Counted from the stretch's first letter, positions 1 to 12,178 are shown. The stretch: 64,000 nucleotides of DNA from Ampelocalamus luodianensis (GCA_036346255.1 CM070617.1:471001-535000); one strand, 5' to 3'. Notes: generated from the letters alone by a model not told the origin. Numbers and translations are program-made.

Positions 1-570
1 AATCATGAATTCACGCATATCTTCTGGATTGGAGTCTACGGTGACCACAAGGAGTCTATCTTCTTGCTAAGTGACAAGTAGTCTTTTCAGTATTAAAATT
101 TCCTACTTAAGTTTTGATAAATTATTTTTTAGAAAAAGAAATGAACTAAAAAATATGATAACGAACAGAGATGAGTCATACAGTGCATATTTGCTAATAC
201 ATGCTTACTGAGTACACTAGTACTCATTCTTGCTATTATTCTCCTTTGTTAAATTCTAGTCCGGCCGGGAACTATCCCGAGTGGAATGGAGGTTACGCAG
301 GTGCTGAGAAGGCCGCAGGAGGCGAGGGCGCTGACTACAAGGACCAGGGCGAGATGGGCATCTTATTTGGCGAGTGGGACGAGTAGGCGACTGGTGGAGT
401 AGGGTAGGCAAGCGAGGGGGCTTAGCCCTATTTTTCAATTGTAAATTAAATACTTGAAATAAAGACCATAATCTTGCGTGGCTAAATGCTGTAATAAAAT
501 ACAGTTTCTATCTTATTGTTCTGTTGTGTCAACTCTAGTAAAGCTTACTATTCGTCGAAGCGGTGTTTTA
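1..570 (+). repeat. Possible 3' part of a gypsy-type LTR
   Basis: No gene recognised. Positions 270-386 form a short acidic reading frame ending in GEWDE and a stop, followed by a T-rich stretch with TTTTCAATTGT and an AATAAA-like signal near 459. The same layout (short acidic frame, stop, T-rich tail) occurs near the 3' ends of the gypsy LTRs at 20881-26187 and 57322-60700. This is a resemblance of layout only. The left edge lies outside the window and no terminal CA with target duplication was found on the right. Confidence 0.3.
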
Positions 571-878
571 CCGGGCAGACAAATAGTAATCCGCATGCTT
601 AAGTGTGATTACCCTCCGGAGTAATGACACGGGGTGCCGCAACCACGTCGGTCCTCTCTCTCGCGGATGCACTCTCTCTCTCGTGATGGAAGCCGACAGT
701 GGTGTCTGGAATCGATTGCGACGTGCCTCCACCGAGATCCTAGTGACCGAATCTAGCGGCGGTGCATCTCTACCAAGCTCCCGGCGGCACGCCTCCATTT
801 GCTCCCTCTCCAGTCTCCATCTGACCACCACAAAACCCACCCCCTATGTCTCTGTGTTGACCCGCCGGAGCCGGTCTT
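571..878. other. Sequence flanking the CACTA element, no gene recognised
   Basis: About 300 bp of moderately GC-rich sequence with CT-rich runs. It is open in several frames, but no protein family could be recognised. It ends at the CACTA terminus, and the three bases before the element (CTT, 876-878) are its probable target-site duplication. Confidence 0.4.
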
Positions 879-1190
879 CACTACTACAGAAAAGGTTTTC
901 ACAAACGGTTCAAAAATGTCATCACAGACGGTTTGATGAACTATCTAAGTTTATGGGTCAGTGATAACATGAGGTCATCACAGATGATTTTTGAACCATC
1001 TGTGATGCATGCTATCACAGACGGTTTTAGATGAAACCGTATGTGATAGCTTATGTATCATAGACGGTTTGTAGATGAAATCGCCTATGATATCTGGGTG
1101 TACCACATACGGTTTGTAGATAAAATCGTCCATGATAGCTGATGTATCACAGACGGTTTGTTTTAAGAAACCGTCTATGATATTCTTTTT
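879..1190. repeat. Left subterminal repeat array of CACTA element 1
   Basis: At least eight copies of CACAGACGGTTT-like units alternate with their inverses (AAACCGTCTGTGATA-like), often as small inverted pairs such as around 1017-1050. The family pattern is transposase-binding subterminal repeats. Confidence 0.85.
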
Positions 1191-2339
1191 GTATTGCTAA
1201 ATCTATTTTTGTTTATTGGCTAGTTTTAGAAAATGCTAGCCATGTCCTTTGGAACAAGTAAAAACACAACAAGTACATGTACACATCCAATTCATATTCA
1301 TTTCATAAACAAGCACATCTATTTCACAAATCAATTAACTCAAATGAACTAAAATTAACCATTCATGAACAAATATACACATATGTTCCATTAAGTTCAA
1401 TCTTATCTCAATCAAGTTCAATCTACATTGTGGAACTTCCCTTTTGGGTTTATAACCTCACGCATCAAGAAGGCCGCAAACTGTCTTCGAATGCGTTCGA
1501 GCTGGGCCTGTTCCAACGGATTTTCAGCGATGGTCGCAACCTGTTGCTAGGAAGATTAAAGACGTGCATATATAAATTAATAAGCATAAAATAATTATTG
1601 AAAGATTGGCAAACCTGATGATCTTTGGTCATCGGGGAACCAAGGAGTAGTTCTATGTTGTGGCAAACATAGTATCCACAGGTGTTGCCTGACGGCTGCT
1701 GGTGGCACTACAAAAATAGAATTGGTTAGTTCGAGAGGCATTACTATGAGGTGTTATATAAGATTAATGTGTACTAGCGAATACCGAGAATTTGAAATCG
1801 TGTCGCGGGTTCACTCCCTTGCATCTCCCTCTCTTTGCATAATGCGTGATGACTGACATACGTGGTTTAAAAAACTTAGCCTTAGCCATTGTAAAGGAAG
1901 AAAAGACTACAATAGAGTTATCTATAGAGAAAATGTGTTTACCTATCGATTAAATTTTTGAAAACTGTGAAGTCGTTATTAGACCTCTTTAGGAAATCAA
2001 GGTATCTTACCTGGTTCCATTTTGGTATAATTACAATTAGAACCCAGTGGTACCTACACAGTTATGTCGCTATAGTAATTAAATCTAAGTTCGTGTTGCT
2101 TATAAAGTACAAATCAACAAGTATAGCCACTAGCGTAGCACTTACCCCTAGTTGTAGGGCAAAAGTATGAAATCCTTATCGTAGTGATGCAACAAAAACG
2201 TCACCATGTACTTCTCGATGAAGGTTGCGTTGTCGTTGATGCATTGCTCAGAGACCAAGAGTGGGTCGAGGAAACCCACCGATTTACTTGATGTGGTTTC
2301 TACGATCATGTATCTATATAGATGTACAAAAGCTAGGAG

Positions 2340-3506
2340 TTATATATGACATTTATCGGTATTACACGAACATAGACCATGATTGTACACACAGTGTTCA
2401 ACATCGCATGAGTGAAGTGTCGAGGGAGTCGAGATGAAGATAAAGAACAAGTCATCGAAGGTCACCGTAAAGACACAGTCTTGAAACTCGTGATTAAAAT
2501 GATTTTTCTTGAACTTGACAGTGACACCTAAGCACCGTTGTCCACCCGTCTTTTTGGCATATTCCATGTACCATTCATGCAATATCTGGGAAGCCAATCC
2601 TAGGGTTTCAAGGACCTCTTCCGTGACAACCAACGGCTCGCCATGCACGAATTTATGGGCCAACGGCAAGAAGGGGATATCATCGGGCTTCTTCGATTTG
2701 CCTTTGCCACCTCGCTTTTTAGAGGTCGACCGGGCATGAGGTGTAGATGCATCTGATGCATCGGGTCCTTGCCGCATCGGTACAGGTAACTCTGGTGCAG
2801 GTAGCTCCAGTGCAGATACTTTCCGTGAAGTTGACACCGGTGTAGGTAGCTCCAAGCAGATGTCTCTCTTGGGGCACTAGATGAATGCTCCAATGGCTTG
2901 CCCTAAAGTCGCAACCTCGTCGTTTGGGGGCATCTCCAGCTGGACGACCTCGAAATTGGCATAAGCACTGTCCACATTCACTTTTGTGAAACCTGACGCT
3001 ATATTTACACCGTGCAGCAAGGCCTCGACACCGGATGGATACGCCTAGCCCCAAGAAGTATCTAGGGCAACAGAGGCACATCTCACTTGAAGCTTGCACT
3101 TTGTAGCCACCTACATAACGATATAAAATTAGCTACTCCAACAGGTCTATTAATGGATCGAGCATTCCAGGGATTATTACCAGGATGTCATCAACAAAAA
3201 AATCTATCAACGATTTCTAAGTTATGGTTGGACGCGTAGTTACTCGGAAGTTTGGGCGAGGGGGAAGCTAGCTAGCACAGTAGCGGCGTGGGCTTCCAAC
3301 TGATTTCCCCTAAGCCTTTCCTCTGTGAGGGATGCACGAATCTCCTCTCGTGTGACATCACGCATCTCTTCTCTGAGGGATGCATGAATCTCCTCTCGTA
3401 GTAGTGCTTCGCGCTTGACTTTGGCTCTCTTCCTACTCTGGTACACCCTAGAGTCACTGACACGGTTCTTAGCGTACATCCAGCTTCGGTCCATCACACG
3501 GTTCAT
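2340..3506 (-). pseudogene. CACTA transposase-associated protein remnants
   Basis: Reading from 3506 downwards, the first exon-like piece begins with a methionine and the motif MDRSWMY. This is the hallmark of the Transpos_assoc domain at the N-terminus of plant CACTA TNPD-type proteins. Here the motif runs after only about 13 further residues into a charged, arginine- and glutamate-rich helical repeat (REEIHASLREEMRDVTREE-like), so most of the domain is missing. A second piece (about 2719-3099, frame-shifted) and a third (2340-2855, with KKRGGKGKSKK and an acidic/aromatic stretch near VTFDDLFFIF) look like the region upstream of the Ulp1-type protease tail in these proteins. Catalytic domains were not seen. 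Splice sites are uncertain. I call it a degenerate internal-deletion derivative. Confidence 0.6.
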
Positions 3507-4399
3507 ATTGAAAACCCTGAAAATAAATAAAAGGGTGACTTCGAAAGCGTATTTTCTGAGGCTTACGCTTTCCAACAGACAAAGCGTGCTTTTCTCTGAA
3601 CTAAAGGTGGATTTTCTCATTTATATATTTTTTTGATTTTATTAACTTATATGTGGGCCCTACTTGTTAGTGACTCATCTTTTTGTTTTATGTTTTTATT
3701 TATAAAATCTATGGTAGTCCCACATGTCATAGACTCATTAGTTTATTAACTAAATGATTAAAAACAGTGGGATTTGAAGCTCAAATTGGGCTCGGGGTGC
3801 CATCGCATTGTTAATAGTCGTGGCTCGGGGCCCTAAGGTCGCTTGAGGGGAGCCGACGGTGATGTCCTGTGGCGGCGCCATGGGCTTCACTAGCGATTTC
3901 GGTGTAAACGCCCGGAACTACTCAAATTAAAGGATGTTTATGCTCCAATAGCTCACCTCGATCATGAGGAATGTGTCAATGAAGTCGGGGAAGGTCCAAG
4001 GCGGCTGGTCGTCGATGAATAGAGGCGACAGTGGCAAGCTCCTCGGTGACATGTCTTTTCGGTGGAAATAAACTGAAACAAAGCACGTGCACAGCTTTAA
4101 GGGGACATATAAGTGGGAAAATCGACCTTGGTGGGGTCGAGGACTCACCGGACAAGAGTTGGAGTCGATGACAGCGGCGGTGACAAAGAGGTCAACGGTG
4201 ACAGCTCGGCATGGGCGACAATAGCTGAAATGGACCACATGAGCGGGCTCAGTGAGGTGGGGCGATTCTCAAACCGAACACGGAGTGGCGATGGACTCAC
4301 CGGGCTTGGAGATATCCTGCGGCTACCGTAGCGCCAGAGATGGAGAAGAAGACTCTGTTGAGGAGCTACACTGCACTGGATGATCAGTAAGCGAGCAAA

Positions 4400-4699
4400 A
4401 TGGCACACCGTCTGTGATGAGTTAATTATCACAGACAGTTCTTAACAAAAAACCGTCTGTGATATGTAATAATATCACAGATGGTTATTGTTAAGAATCG
4501 TCTGTGAAGTATCACAGACTCTTCACAGACAGTTTTCATTATGAACCGTCTGCGATATTACCTCTTCACAGACGGTTTTTAGCGCAGCCGGTAACATAGA
4601 CTGTCTGAAACCAAAACCGTATGTGATTGCATGTAATACAGACGGTTTTGGTCAACCGTCTGTGATGAGGCGTCCAGTATTAGCCTTTTTGTAGTAGTA
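4400..4699. repeat. Right subterminal repeat array of CACTA element 1
   Basis: Dense CACAGACGGTT / AACCGTCTGTGA units run up to the right terminus. The last 120 bp align by eye with the right end of the CACTA element at 53560-53676, including the shared block CAGTATTA(G/A)CCTTTTT, so the two elements belong to one family. Confidence 0.85.
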
Positions 4700-6899
4700 T
4701 TTTATACAGTCGGTGGAGGAGCTGCATCTGCTGCATGGCATGGTTGTGGCATGGGAGCAGTTGGCAAGGCGGTAGACCTATGGCAGTGCGGCGGAGCGCC
4801 TCTGTGTTGGTGTAGTAGTTGTGAAGTGAGCAAATGGTAAATACAATGCTCTTTGCAATCATTGTAGGCGGCGACGCGGTAAGACGACATCGGGGACGGG
4901 ATAATTAAGGCATCGAGCGAGAAGGGAGGAGAGGAGGTGGCAGTACCTTGGAGGAGAAACAGCGGCGTCGGGGAAGGGAGGGGAGGTAGTGACAACGCAT
5001 GAGGAAGAGGCAGAGATGAAGGCGTCCTTCCCTCACCGAGCCATCATCTCGAGTCCACCGCACCGTGTTCTCTTCATCCTAATCCTCCCCCGCACTACCA
5101 CCTCGTGCTCCACGCCGGCCGAGCAAGCATCACCGTCCCCTCCTCGTTTACTACCACGACGTCACCACCGCATCCTCCCTCGGCCTCACACCTCCTCGAT
5201 GTGATGTGTCTGGCGGTGCATGCATAGGCCAATGGTCGTGACAACCGAGTCGAAACTTGGGTTTAGGGTGGAAGAAGGTGGTCGTCGACGTGTACCCCTC
5301 TTCCTTGCCGGCCGACAATGACTGGAAATTGGCAACGCGTTGGGGAGGAAAGTCGGTATCAACTTCAACTTTTAAAAGTAAACAATATATGAGCTAAAAA
5401 ATTTAATTTCAGGGTAGTAGTAGGAGGAGGTGTTACAATAAATGGAGTTAACTTTTCTGTTTATATGTGTGAAAAAAATTAAAATTTATTATGTGATTTA
5501 AGATCCGGTCTGCTGATATGTATCACTCTCTTACATTTCTTTTGGAGTTCTGTTGCAAGGCAGGACACCCTACAGGTATACGTTGATGTAGCAATCGATC
5601 GATCGCATTATTACAAAGGAAACACGCCTCACTAACGTCCCATTAATTTCGGCCGGACAATAGTATTATTGTATTCTAGTACCGGTTCCTTTGTGGCTAA
5701 TTAAATTAAATACGCTGGTGATAGAAAGATAGATAGGTAGAGAGAGAGAGAGAACAAGAACGAAAGATGTATCTTTGCGTAGTACTGTACATATAGCACG
5801 CTGTGTACGTACAGATAAATGAGCACACGCATGCCTAATTCCTACTCCGATACTCCATATATGTAATGTAAAGTAAATAGAGAGAAACACGCATGCATGC
5901 ATCAAGGGCCGGGTTTACTATTCCAGCCTCCAGGCGCTAGCAAAATGCAATTAATGCATCTACTGTAGTATACATATATGCATCCTTGATCTGGAGGATA
6001 ACTGATCGCGAACCTAGCTGCTGCCTGCTGCTGCTACCACCACTAAAAAATAATACGTAATATATAGCTGCCATTATAAATTGAACTAGTGTTTATTTAA
6101 CCTAGCTAGCTAGCTAGCTTGCAGTACGTACGTATGCATGGACGACCAGTTGGCTAGCAACAGCAGTATCCACGTAAAAAAGAAGAAGAAGAAGGCAGCA
6201 CATATATCTATGAAGAGAATGGATCGACTAAAAAGTGAAAGAATTAAAGTTGGTCGAAAATTAAGTGTAAGCATGCATGAGATCGATGAATTAATTGAAT
6301 GAAAAAGAAAAGCTGCGACTCCATTAATTAACCGTAATACCCCATGTTCCTCCGCTGACCTTAATCTTGTCACCATCATTTGATCCATCGATATATATAT
6401 ATATATATATTCCTCTCGGTCTGGAAATTAAAGCTAGCTGCGTATGAAAGTGCATCGTTAGCTGCGTATGAAAGTGCATCTTTGATGCATATATAATTAT
6501 CAAGTAAATAGCTACAAACGATGGATTCCTGATTGATCGTGCGTCTTAATTACTCTTGTCCACCGTACCTACAGGCCCAAGGGCATCGATCACCTACTCC
6601 TAGTGCATGGATCGTCTTTCTTTTATCACTTGACTGTTTCCTGTCAAATTAAGTTTGGATCGTCGATCGGATGAAAATCCAACGCCCGAAGGCCGGCCCT
6701 GCGAGATGAATCTACGGTGGTGGAGGAGGTGGTAAGCCAGCCGTCTTTCTAACGTATAGCTAGCCTCTCGCCGTGGAGAGAGGTCATGGACCACGAATAT
6801 TCGCGCGCGCACATACCAAAATTACAAATAGCATTTTCTTTGTTTTATATATTTATTGACTTTTAACCTTTTTTTCCCGCCGTTATCTACTCAACCTTC
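4700..6899. other. Intergenic, no gene recognised
   Basis: 4700-5400 has several overlapping open frames but no recognisable protein. 5400-6900 is AT-rich with many TAGCTAGC and GCATGC words typical of grass intergenic DNA, an (AT)n tract at 6390-6410, and a 24-bp unit (GCTGCGTATGAAAGTGCATC) repeated twice near 6437-6481. Nothing else is supported. Confidence 0.5.
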
Positions 6900-7742
6900 C
6901 TGAGTTGGACCGGAACGACCGCTATAGGGGTTGAACAGGAGCACTACTCTTTTTCGACCCGATGGTATTCAACTTCTTCTTCACTTCAGTAGCTACGAAA
7001 GCTACGAAGCTCAGAAACACAAGTACAACAGAAGTCTTGCGTTGAACCCGGCGAACCACAATCACCAAAACCTCACAGAGGCCGGTCTAACCACCGTTGC
7101 TGGCCAGTCCGACCGATGCCTTGCGGTTTGACCGTTGATGATGGCCGGTTTGACCAAAGCCCTGGCGGTCTGACCGCTGGTGCCCTGACAAGAGCCCGAG
7201 AAGATCATAAAATGACTCAACTTTTGATTCGGTAATCCAAATTCTCTAAAATTTCAACCATAGCTTATCAAGAATGTTAGAAACCTATTACACTCAACGA
7301 TCGGGAAGATCGAGGACAAGGTTCTACAAATTTCTTAGACGAGGGCCATAGGGCAAGAACCGATGAAATTCAAACTTTGACCCAAAATTTGCTCATGGGT
7401 GAATAATGATCAAGATGAACTTAGATGTATTATGAGACCAAGTGCAGAAGAATCTTCTCTCTTGCCTACACCCTCTATTTTTGGCAGAGCCCCAAATTCA
7501 AAAGTTCACCTTTTGGCCGGTCAGACCGCTCATCAAGCCAGTCTGACCGCCAGGGGTGGCTGGTCTGACCGCCTGACGCCTGACAGAACTTCTGATTTAT
7601 TTGAAAACGAGCGTTTTGACAAACCCTCATCATCATTGCCAACTATATCATCACACTGAGATTATGAGCATATCTCCATGACATCCACAATATCCTGCAA
7701 GTAAGAGTGCATAGAAATGGAAATTTGTATAACTAGGGAGAG
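6900..7742. repeat. Possible copia-type LTR fragment with GGTCWGACC motifs
   Basis: No gene. Copies of a near-palindromic word (GGTCTGACC, GGTCAGACC or one-base variants) occur at 7084, 7125, 7147, 7167, 7519, 7540 and 7562, spaced about 20 bp apart within two clusters. Such runs are familiar from grass retrotransposon LTRs, but I cannot define ends or target duplications here. Confidence 0.35.
7702..7742 (+). repeat. First 41-bp unit of a tandem pair split by the Harbinger-like element
   Basis: The first 34 bases (7702-7735, starting TAAGAGTGC) recur at 9173-9206 with one mismatch. The unit ends exactly at the TAA where the element at 7746-9172 inserted. Removing the element and one TAA leaves two adjacent units with a 41-bp period. 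Confidence 0.75.
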
Positions 7743-7745
7743 TAA

Positions 7746-9172
7746 GGCCCTGTTTGGTAGAGCTCTGAATTTTTATTTTTCAGATTCTGCTTCTGATTCT
7801 CTGAGAATCTGGAGCTATCTCAACGAAGTGTTTGACTGATAGGTTGGCTCCAAAAACATACGAGAGAGGATTAGAGACAAATAGACCATGTTACCCCTGG
7901 TTGTAACACTTCAATTGTATTTGTGTCTTACTCCTATGTATTTGTACCCAAATTATAGAATGCCCCCTCTCCTAAAATTTGTTAAGACCATATGAATATA
8001 TATACGTTGTATTTGACCCGGCTATGGCTTCAGATTCTAAGAACCCCATAGGCTGTGAAAGGCATGGAGGAGGTGCTGGGCATTGCATTGAGATGGCATC
8101 CGGCCGGTCTCCGAGAGACATGGGATCAAGTCTGTGTATGAGGATCTTTCATCAAAAGGACAGTATCCAATTGACCTATTCTGTTCAAAACGTCCATATC
8201 TTGAATCTGCAATTTGCATCAAAATTGTCACCGAGTTGTTGATAGTTGCACTCATGTGATGCTTCGTCAAATATACTGACCAAGGCATCACTTCCCCATA
8301 GTTTCATATAAATTCATGCAGCAACCCAAACAGTGATCTCATAGTCATACTAATGATCATTCTAACAAACTCAACAAAAACCATCATAAATAGGATCTGC
8401 AACCACATAGTAGTGCTAATCGATTCAGACTTGCGGTCACGATAAGACACTGCTACTTCTCTTACATAAGACATTGTCATAAGACATTACCAACTCCATA
8501 TATACAACTCGAAAAAGATTCTAAGCTAAAGATATACCTGTGATCATCAGTATCAGCAGAAGACAAATCCAAGTCCAACAGCGGTAATTCCCTTGTTAAG
8601 CTTCCTCAGGATCTTCAGGGTCTCAACAGAGCTTGAAAAGTCCTTCAGATTTAGCAGTGACACCTTAAATCCAGCAATAACAAGTCATTAAGCCCTTCCT
8701 CCAAGGTGGGGCTCGGGGCCGGCGGCGAGGATCTTCGGAGAAGGAGGGACTCCAGGCGGGTCTCGGCCGGCGACGAGGATCTCCGGAGAAGGAGGGACTC
8801 CAGGCGGGGCACCGGGCCGGCGGCGATGAGAGAGGGTGGTGGCGAGGAGAGAGGGAGGCGGCTAGGGTTCATGTGAATCGGGAAGGGAGTGGGACGACGG
8901 GAGGGGGGCCGAAGGGGCGATGGAAGGGGGAAACATGTTTTTATACGCAGCGGCAAAAGGTGGGTAAATAACCCTCAACTTGAGGGGTATTTTATTTCTA
9001 GTAGGCTAACTTTTCACGAGAATCCACGGGAAGATCGCTCCTCGTTGCTAGTTCATTTTCGAGACAGCTCCTCGCGAGAAGCAGAATCACAAGTTTTGGG
9101 AAGCTGAGTGTTTGGTACAGTCCACCAGATCTGAACGAGAAGCTGGGAGTAGGAGTTGTAACAAACAGGGCC
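7746..9172. mobile_element. PIF/Harbinger (Tourist-like) non-autonomous element, 1427 bp
   Basis: The left terminus reads GGCCCTGTTTGGTA and the inverted right terminus reads GGCCCTGTTTGTTA (one mismatch in 14). Both ends are flanked by TAA (7743-7745 and 9173-9175), the 3-bp TWA target duplication typical of PIF/Harbinger. The interior has no transposase. It contains a GC-rich block at 8690-8930 and AT-rich spacer. It is too long for a classic Tourist MITE, so it may be a deletion derivative or may carry captured host sequence. Confidence 0.75.
8717..8832. repeat. 48-bp GC-rich tandem repeat, about 2.4 copies
   Basis: Units start with GGCCGGCGGCGAGGATCT-like sequence at 8717, 8765 and (partial) 8815. 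They lie inside the Harbinger-like element and code for nothing recognisable. Confidence 0.7.
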
Positions 9173-9175
9173 TAA

Positions 9176-10574
9176 GAGTGCGTAGAAATGGAAATTTGTA
9201 TAACTATCGGTTTTTGCTAACCGCGACCTAGCCAAACGGTGTGGGCGCGTTAGTCTCTCTGGCTTATGACATTTTTTAATTAAAAAAAAATGAACCTGTG
9301 ACATGTGGGTTGGGAGACTTAAGTGACACCTCTCTAGATCTCTGTCCTTTAGAGAGAGAAAAAGTTTTATTTTTCGGTGAGTTCGTAAGAACTTTGTGAT
9401 TAATTGAAATGTCTACTCGTTGAACCAGTTGATCCACGTGCCAGAATATGGATGCTATGCTAGATGTCGCCATATATATATGGTTGGGTTGGGGCACGAG
9501 GAGATCGTTGGAACATATGTAGCCAAGCAGTTGATAAGCACACAGTCACGTATACATACATACATGCATACATATATCGTGCCTTTTTTTTTCTAGGTAG
9601 AAAAAGCATGTATGCATGCCGCGGCATTTGACGCCTGGCCTGGAAAGTAGATAAAACAAATAACGGACGTAGACAAATAATGATGTGATGGATCAACTTT
9701 AAACTTGTTGAAAAGTGGCCAGGTTAAGTAATACCTGGCGCCTGTCCCCTAGCTAGCTTGGTAACCGCGTCATGGTTTCAGGAGGAGACGGAGACGGAGA
9801 TAGAGATGGAGCGCATGAGCAACGTGAGCGTAATTTACTTGGTTGGCATGCCGATCCATTCCTAGCGATCGAGCTGCTGCTCCTTTTTGCAACCACATTA
9901 CAATTAAAATTACAATTACACAGTACACACACACACACACTTTAATTTAATTTAATTTATTTTTGTGCAACCAGAAGTCCGGCTATGCATGCTAATTATC
10001 GGAGTAGATAGATAGACAGATGAAACGTCATATATAGGAAACAAGAGGCAGCACATATGTATATATTCTCTTTACAACCAACTCATGAGTGCATGGCACG
10101 AAACGATCGATGTAATCATCACAAGATCACGATGCGATGCGAGCGTCTAGCTAGCTGTTTGCTCCGCATCATGCATGCATCAAGCTAGCTAGGCAGCAAC
10201 TGAAGTGAAGAAGCAGATGCAAGGCACACATGATACGTACGTATATATGTATCACTTTCTTTCCATGCATGCATGCAGATGAGACGATCAGGGGAAGCAT
10301 GAAGAATGCACAAGAATCGCAAACCAAGGCCGCAGGCAGGCACACAGAAAATATTGGTACGTACGCGCGTACAGTGAGGAGCTTCCAGAGAGCTAGCTAG
10401 CTGTCGCTGCCACAGAGAAAGGCAAGCGAGGACAAGCATGGCGCGGTTGGAAAGAAGAAGCATCGATCCATGCATCGCCGGTGGAAACAAAACGAGAGCA
10501 GAAAGGGAGATGGAGACGCCGGAGCTGGCTTGTCTGGCAAGTGGCTTGTGTGTGCACGCCTAGGCCTCCCCCCC
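9176..10574. other. Upstream region of the NAC gene
   Basis: AT-rich intergenic DNA with many GCATGC and TAGCTAG words, a short (CA)n at about 9926-9940 and a TTTAA tandem at 9942-9958. No coding sequence is recognised. The last few hundred bases before 10575 are the likely promoter of the NAC gene, but I cannot assign specific factor sites with confidence. Confidence 0.5.
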
Positions 10575-10582
10575 TATTTAAA
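10575..10582 (+). promoter_or_regulatory. TATA box of the NAC gene
   Basis: TATTTAAA sits in a pyrimidine-rich GC context (CCCCC before, CCCCGCCC after) about 225 bp before the ATG at 10801. Transcription would start near 10605-10615, giving a 5' leader of about 190 bp. Confidence 0.65.
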
Positions 10583-10800
10583 CCCCGCCCTCCTCTCCCA
10601 GCCTAATTGTCATCGTCACAACAAATCACCATCCATCCAGCCTCTATATCTCCTTCATTCTATCTATATACTGGGCAACAAGGGTTTTTACGCGTGTTAA
10701 TTATATATATGGTTATCTCAATCTGCACTCCAGATTCCATTTTCTTAATACGTTTTGCTTGCTTGGCTCGTTGGTGCTCCTAATTAAGAACTAGACAACC

Positions 10801-12178
10801 ATGGGAGACCACCAGCAGCAGCAGCAGCAGCAGAGAGGCCTCGACCTGCCTCCCGGCTTCAGGTTCCACCCCACCGACGAGGAGATCATCACCTTCTACC
10901 TCACACCCAAGGTGCTCGACAGGGGCTTCTGCTCCACCGCCATCGGAGAGGTCGACCTCAACAAGTCCGAGCCATGGGACCTCCCAAGTAAGTCTTAGTT
11001 CGATCTGTCGATCACGCATGCTATCTGTTGTAAATCGACCATGCCATGCATGCTTGTGAAGCCGTGAACAGATATTAGCTACGAATTAATTTCTGTTGCG
11101 TGCATGTACCGTACCGTATAGGCAAGGCGAAGATGGGGGAGAAGGAGTGGTACTTCTACTGCCAGAAGGACCGCAAGTACCCGACGGGGATGAGGACGAA
11201 CCGGGCGACGGAGGCCGGGTACTGGAAGGCCACCGGCAAGGACAGGGAGATCTACAGGCCGGGGAGGCAGCTGCTGCTGGTCGGCATGAAGAAGACGCTC
11301 GTCTTCTACAAGGGGAGGGCTCCCCGGGGCGAGAAGACCAACTGGGTCATGCATGAGTACAGGCTCGAAGGCAGCAGGCTCCACCTCCACTACCCCACCA
11401 ACTCCACTGCTAGTGCCATGATCAATGCATCTTCCTCCAAGGTACACGTACGACCGAGTACCCTGATTTCTTTAATTAATTGGTATATACCACGCGTGCC
11501 GAAACCTAGCTACTGCTTTAATTAATTAGAGAGGGGAATACAATTAGCGGAACATTTGTGATTTGTTTGTAACTAACTTATGGATGCTACGCAAATCATG
11601 CGCATATCTATGATTTGTACGTACATATCTAGGACGAGTGGGTGGTCTGTAGGATCTTCCACAAGAGCTCAGGGATGAAGAAGGTGCCGTCCTACCACAT
11701 GGCCATGATCGGCGTCGGCGTCGGCGTCGGCGTCGGCATTAATGATCAGACGAGCATCCCCATGGCCATGGCCATGGGACATCAGCAGGGCTTCCCCGTC
11801 GACACGTGCACACCGCCTCCTCTCACGGACCCCTCGTCCTTGTACGCCACCGCGGCCGGTGCGAACACGTCGTCGGTGGCGCCGCCTGCTTCGTCGTACC
11901 TTGCGGCCGGCCCGTCGTTGGCTGGCGTGGGCAACGCGGCGCTCCAGATGAACGGCCAGTACCTTGGCAACCCGATGGCCGAGGCGCAGGCGCAGGCGAT
12001 GTTTTACCAGCAGATGGGAGCAGCAGGCGGCTTCATGGCCGGGCCGGCGAGCGGGCCGTCGTCGATGGCGTCGCAGGACACCGGGCTGAGCAACGATCAG
12101 AACAACAACGCCGCCGCCGCCGCCGCTGCCGAGATCTCATCGGTGAACATGGGCATGGATGGCATGTGGAAGTACTGA
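10801..12178 (+). CDS. NAC-domain transcription factor (NAM/CUC/NAC100-type clade)
   Basis: A plant-specific DNA-binding transcription factor expected in the nucleus. Exons are 10801-10987, 11122-11441 and 11633-12178, with GT-AG introns whose phases join cleanly, giving 350 residues. All five NAC subdomains are present: A (LPPGFRFHPTDEE, about residues 16-28), B (IGEVDLNKSEPWDLP), C (KEWYFYCQKDRKYPTG through RATEAGYWKATGKDREI), D (VGMKKTLVFYKGRAPRGEK, then WVMHEYRL) and E in exon 3 (DEWVVCRIFHKSSG). The intron positions match the family's standard pattern. Before the domain there is a seven-glutamine tract (residues 5-11). The C-terminal activation region is low complexity: a (GGCGTC)n-coded Gly-Val run, methionine-, serine- and alanine-rich stretches, an alanine run, and the end GMDGMWKY. 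The DLNKSEPWDLP and MGEKEWYFYCQKDRK wording points to the NAM/CUC/NAC100 group rather than SNAC or VND groups. The exact orthologue is not assigned. No clear miR164 site was found. Confidence 0.95.

Larger units (their letters stand above)
879..4699 (-). mobile_element. CACTA (En/Spm) DNA transposon, non-autonomous, about 3.8 kb
   Basis: The left end starts CACTACTACAGAAAAGG. The right end is the inverse (CCTTTTTGTAGTAGTA) with one changed terminal base, so the right terminus reads TACTA inwards. The flanks are CTT (876-878) and TTT (4700-4702), an imperfect 3-bp target duplication. Both ends carry many copies of a TCACAGACGGTTT-like subterminal motif in both orientations, which in this superfamily bind the transposase. 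The interior holds - strand remnants of a transposase-associated protein (2340-3506) but no complete transposase. The mutated terminus and broken coding region suggest it can no longer move by itself. Strand is given from the internal coding remnants. Confidence 0.88.

Noticed and set aside
7702..9206. The 34-bp flanking repeats as a transposon target duplication
   Set aside because: Far too long, and TAA duplications directly at the inverted termini explain the insertion as PIF/Harbinger.
11079..11447. - strand frame across NAC exon 2
   Set aside because: Antisense shadow of a GC-rich NAC exon.
11642..11950. miR164 target site in the NAC gene
   Set aside because: The best match, around GACACGTGCACACCGCCTCC (about 11802-11821), differs from the usual target at about six or more positions, including the central region, so it is not a convincing site.
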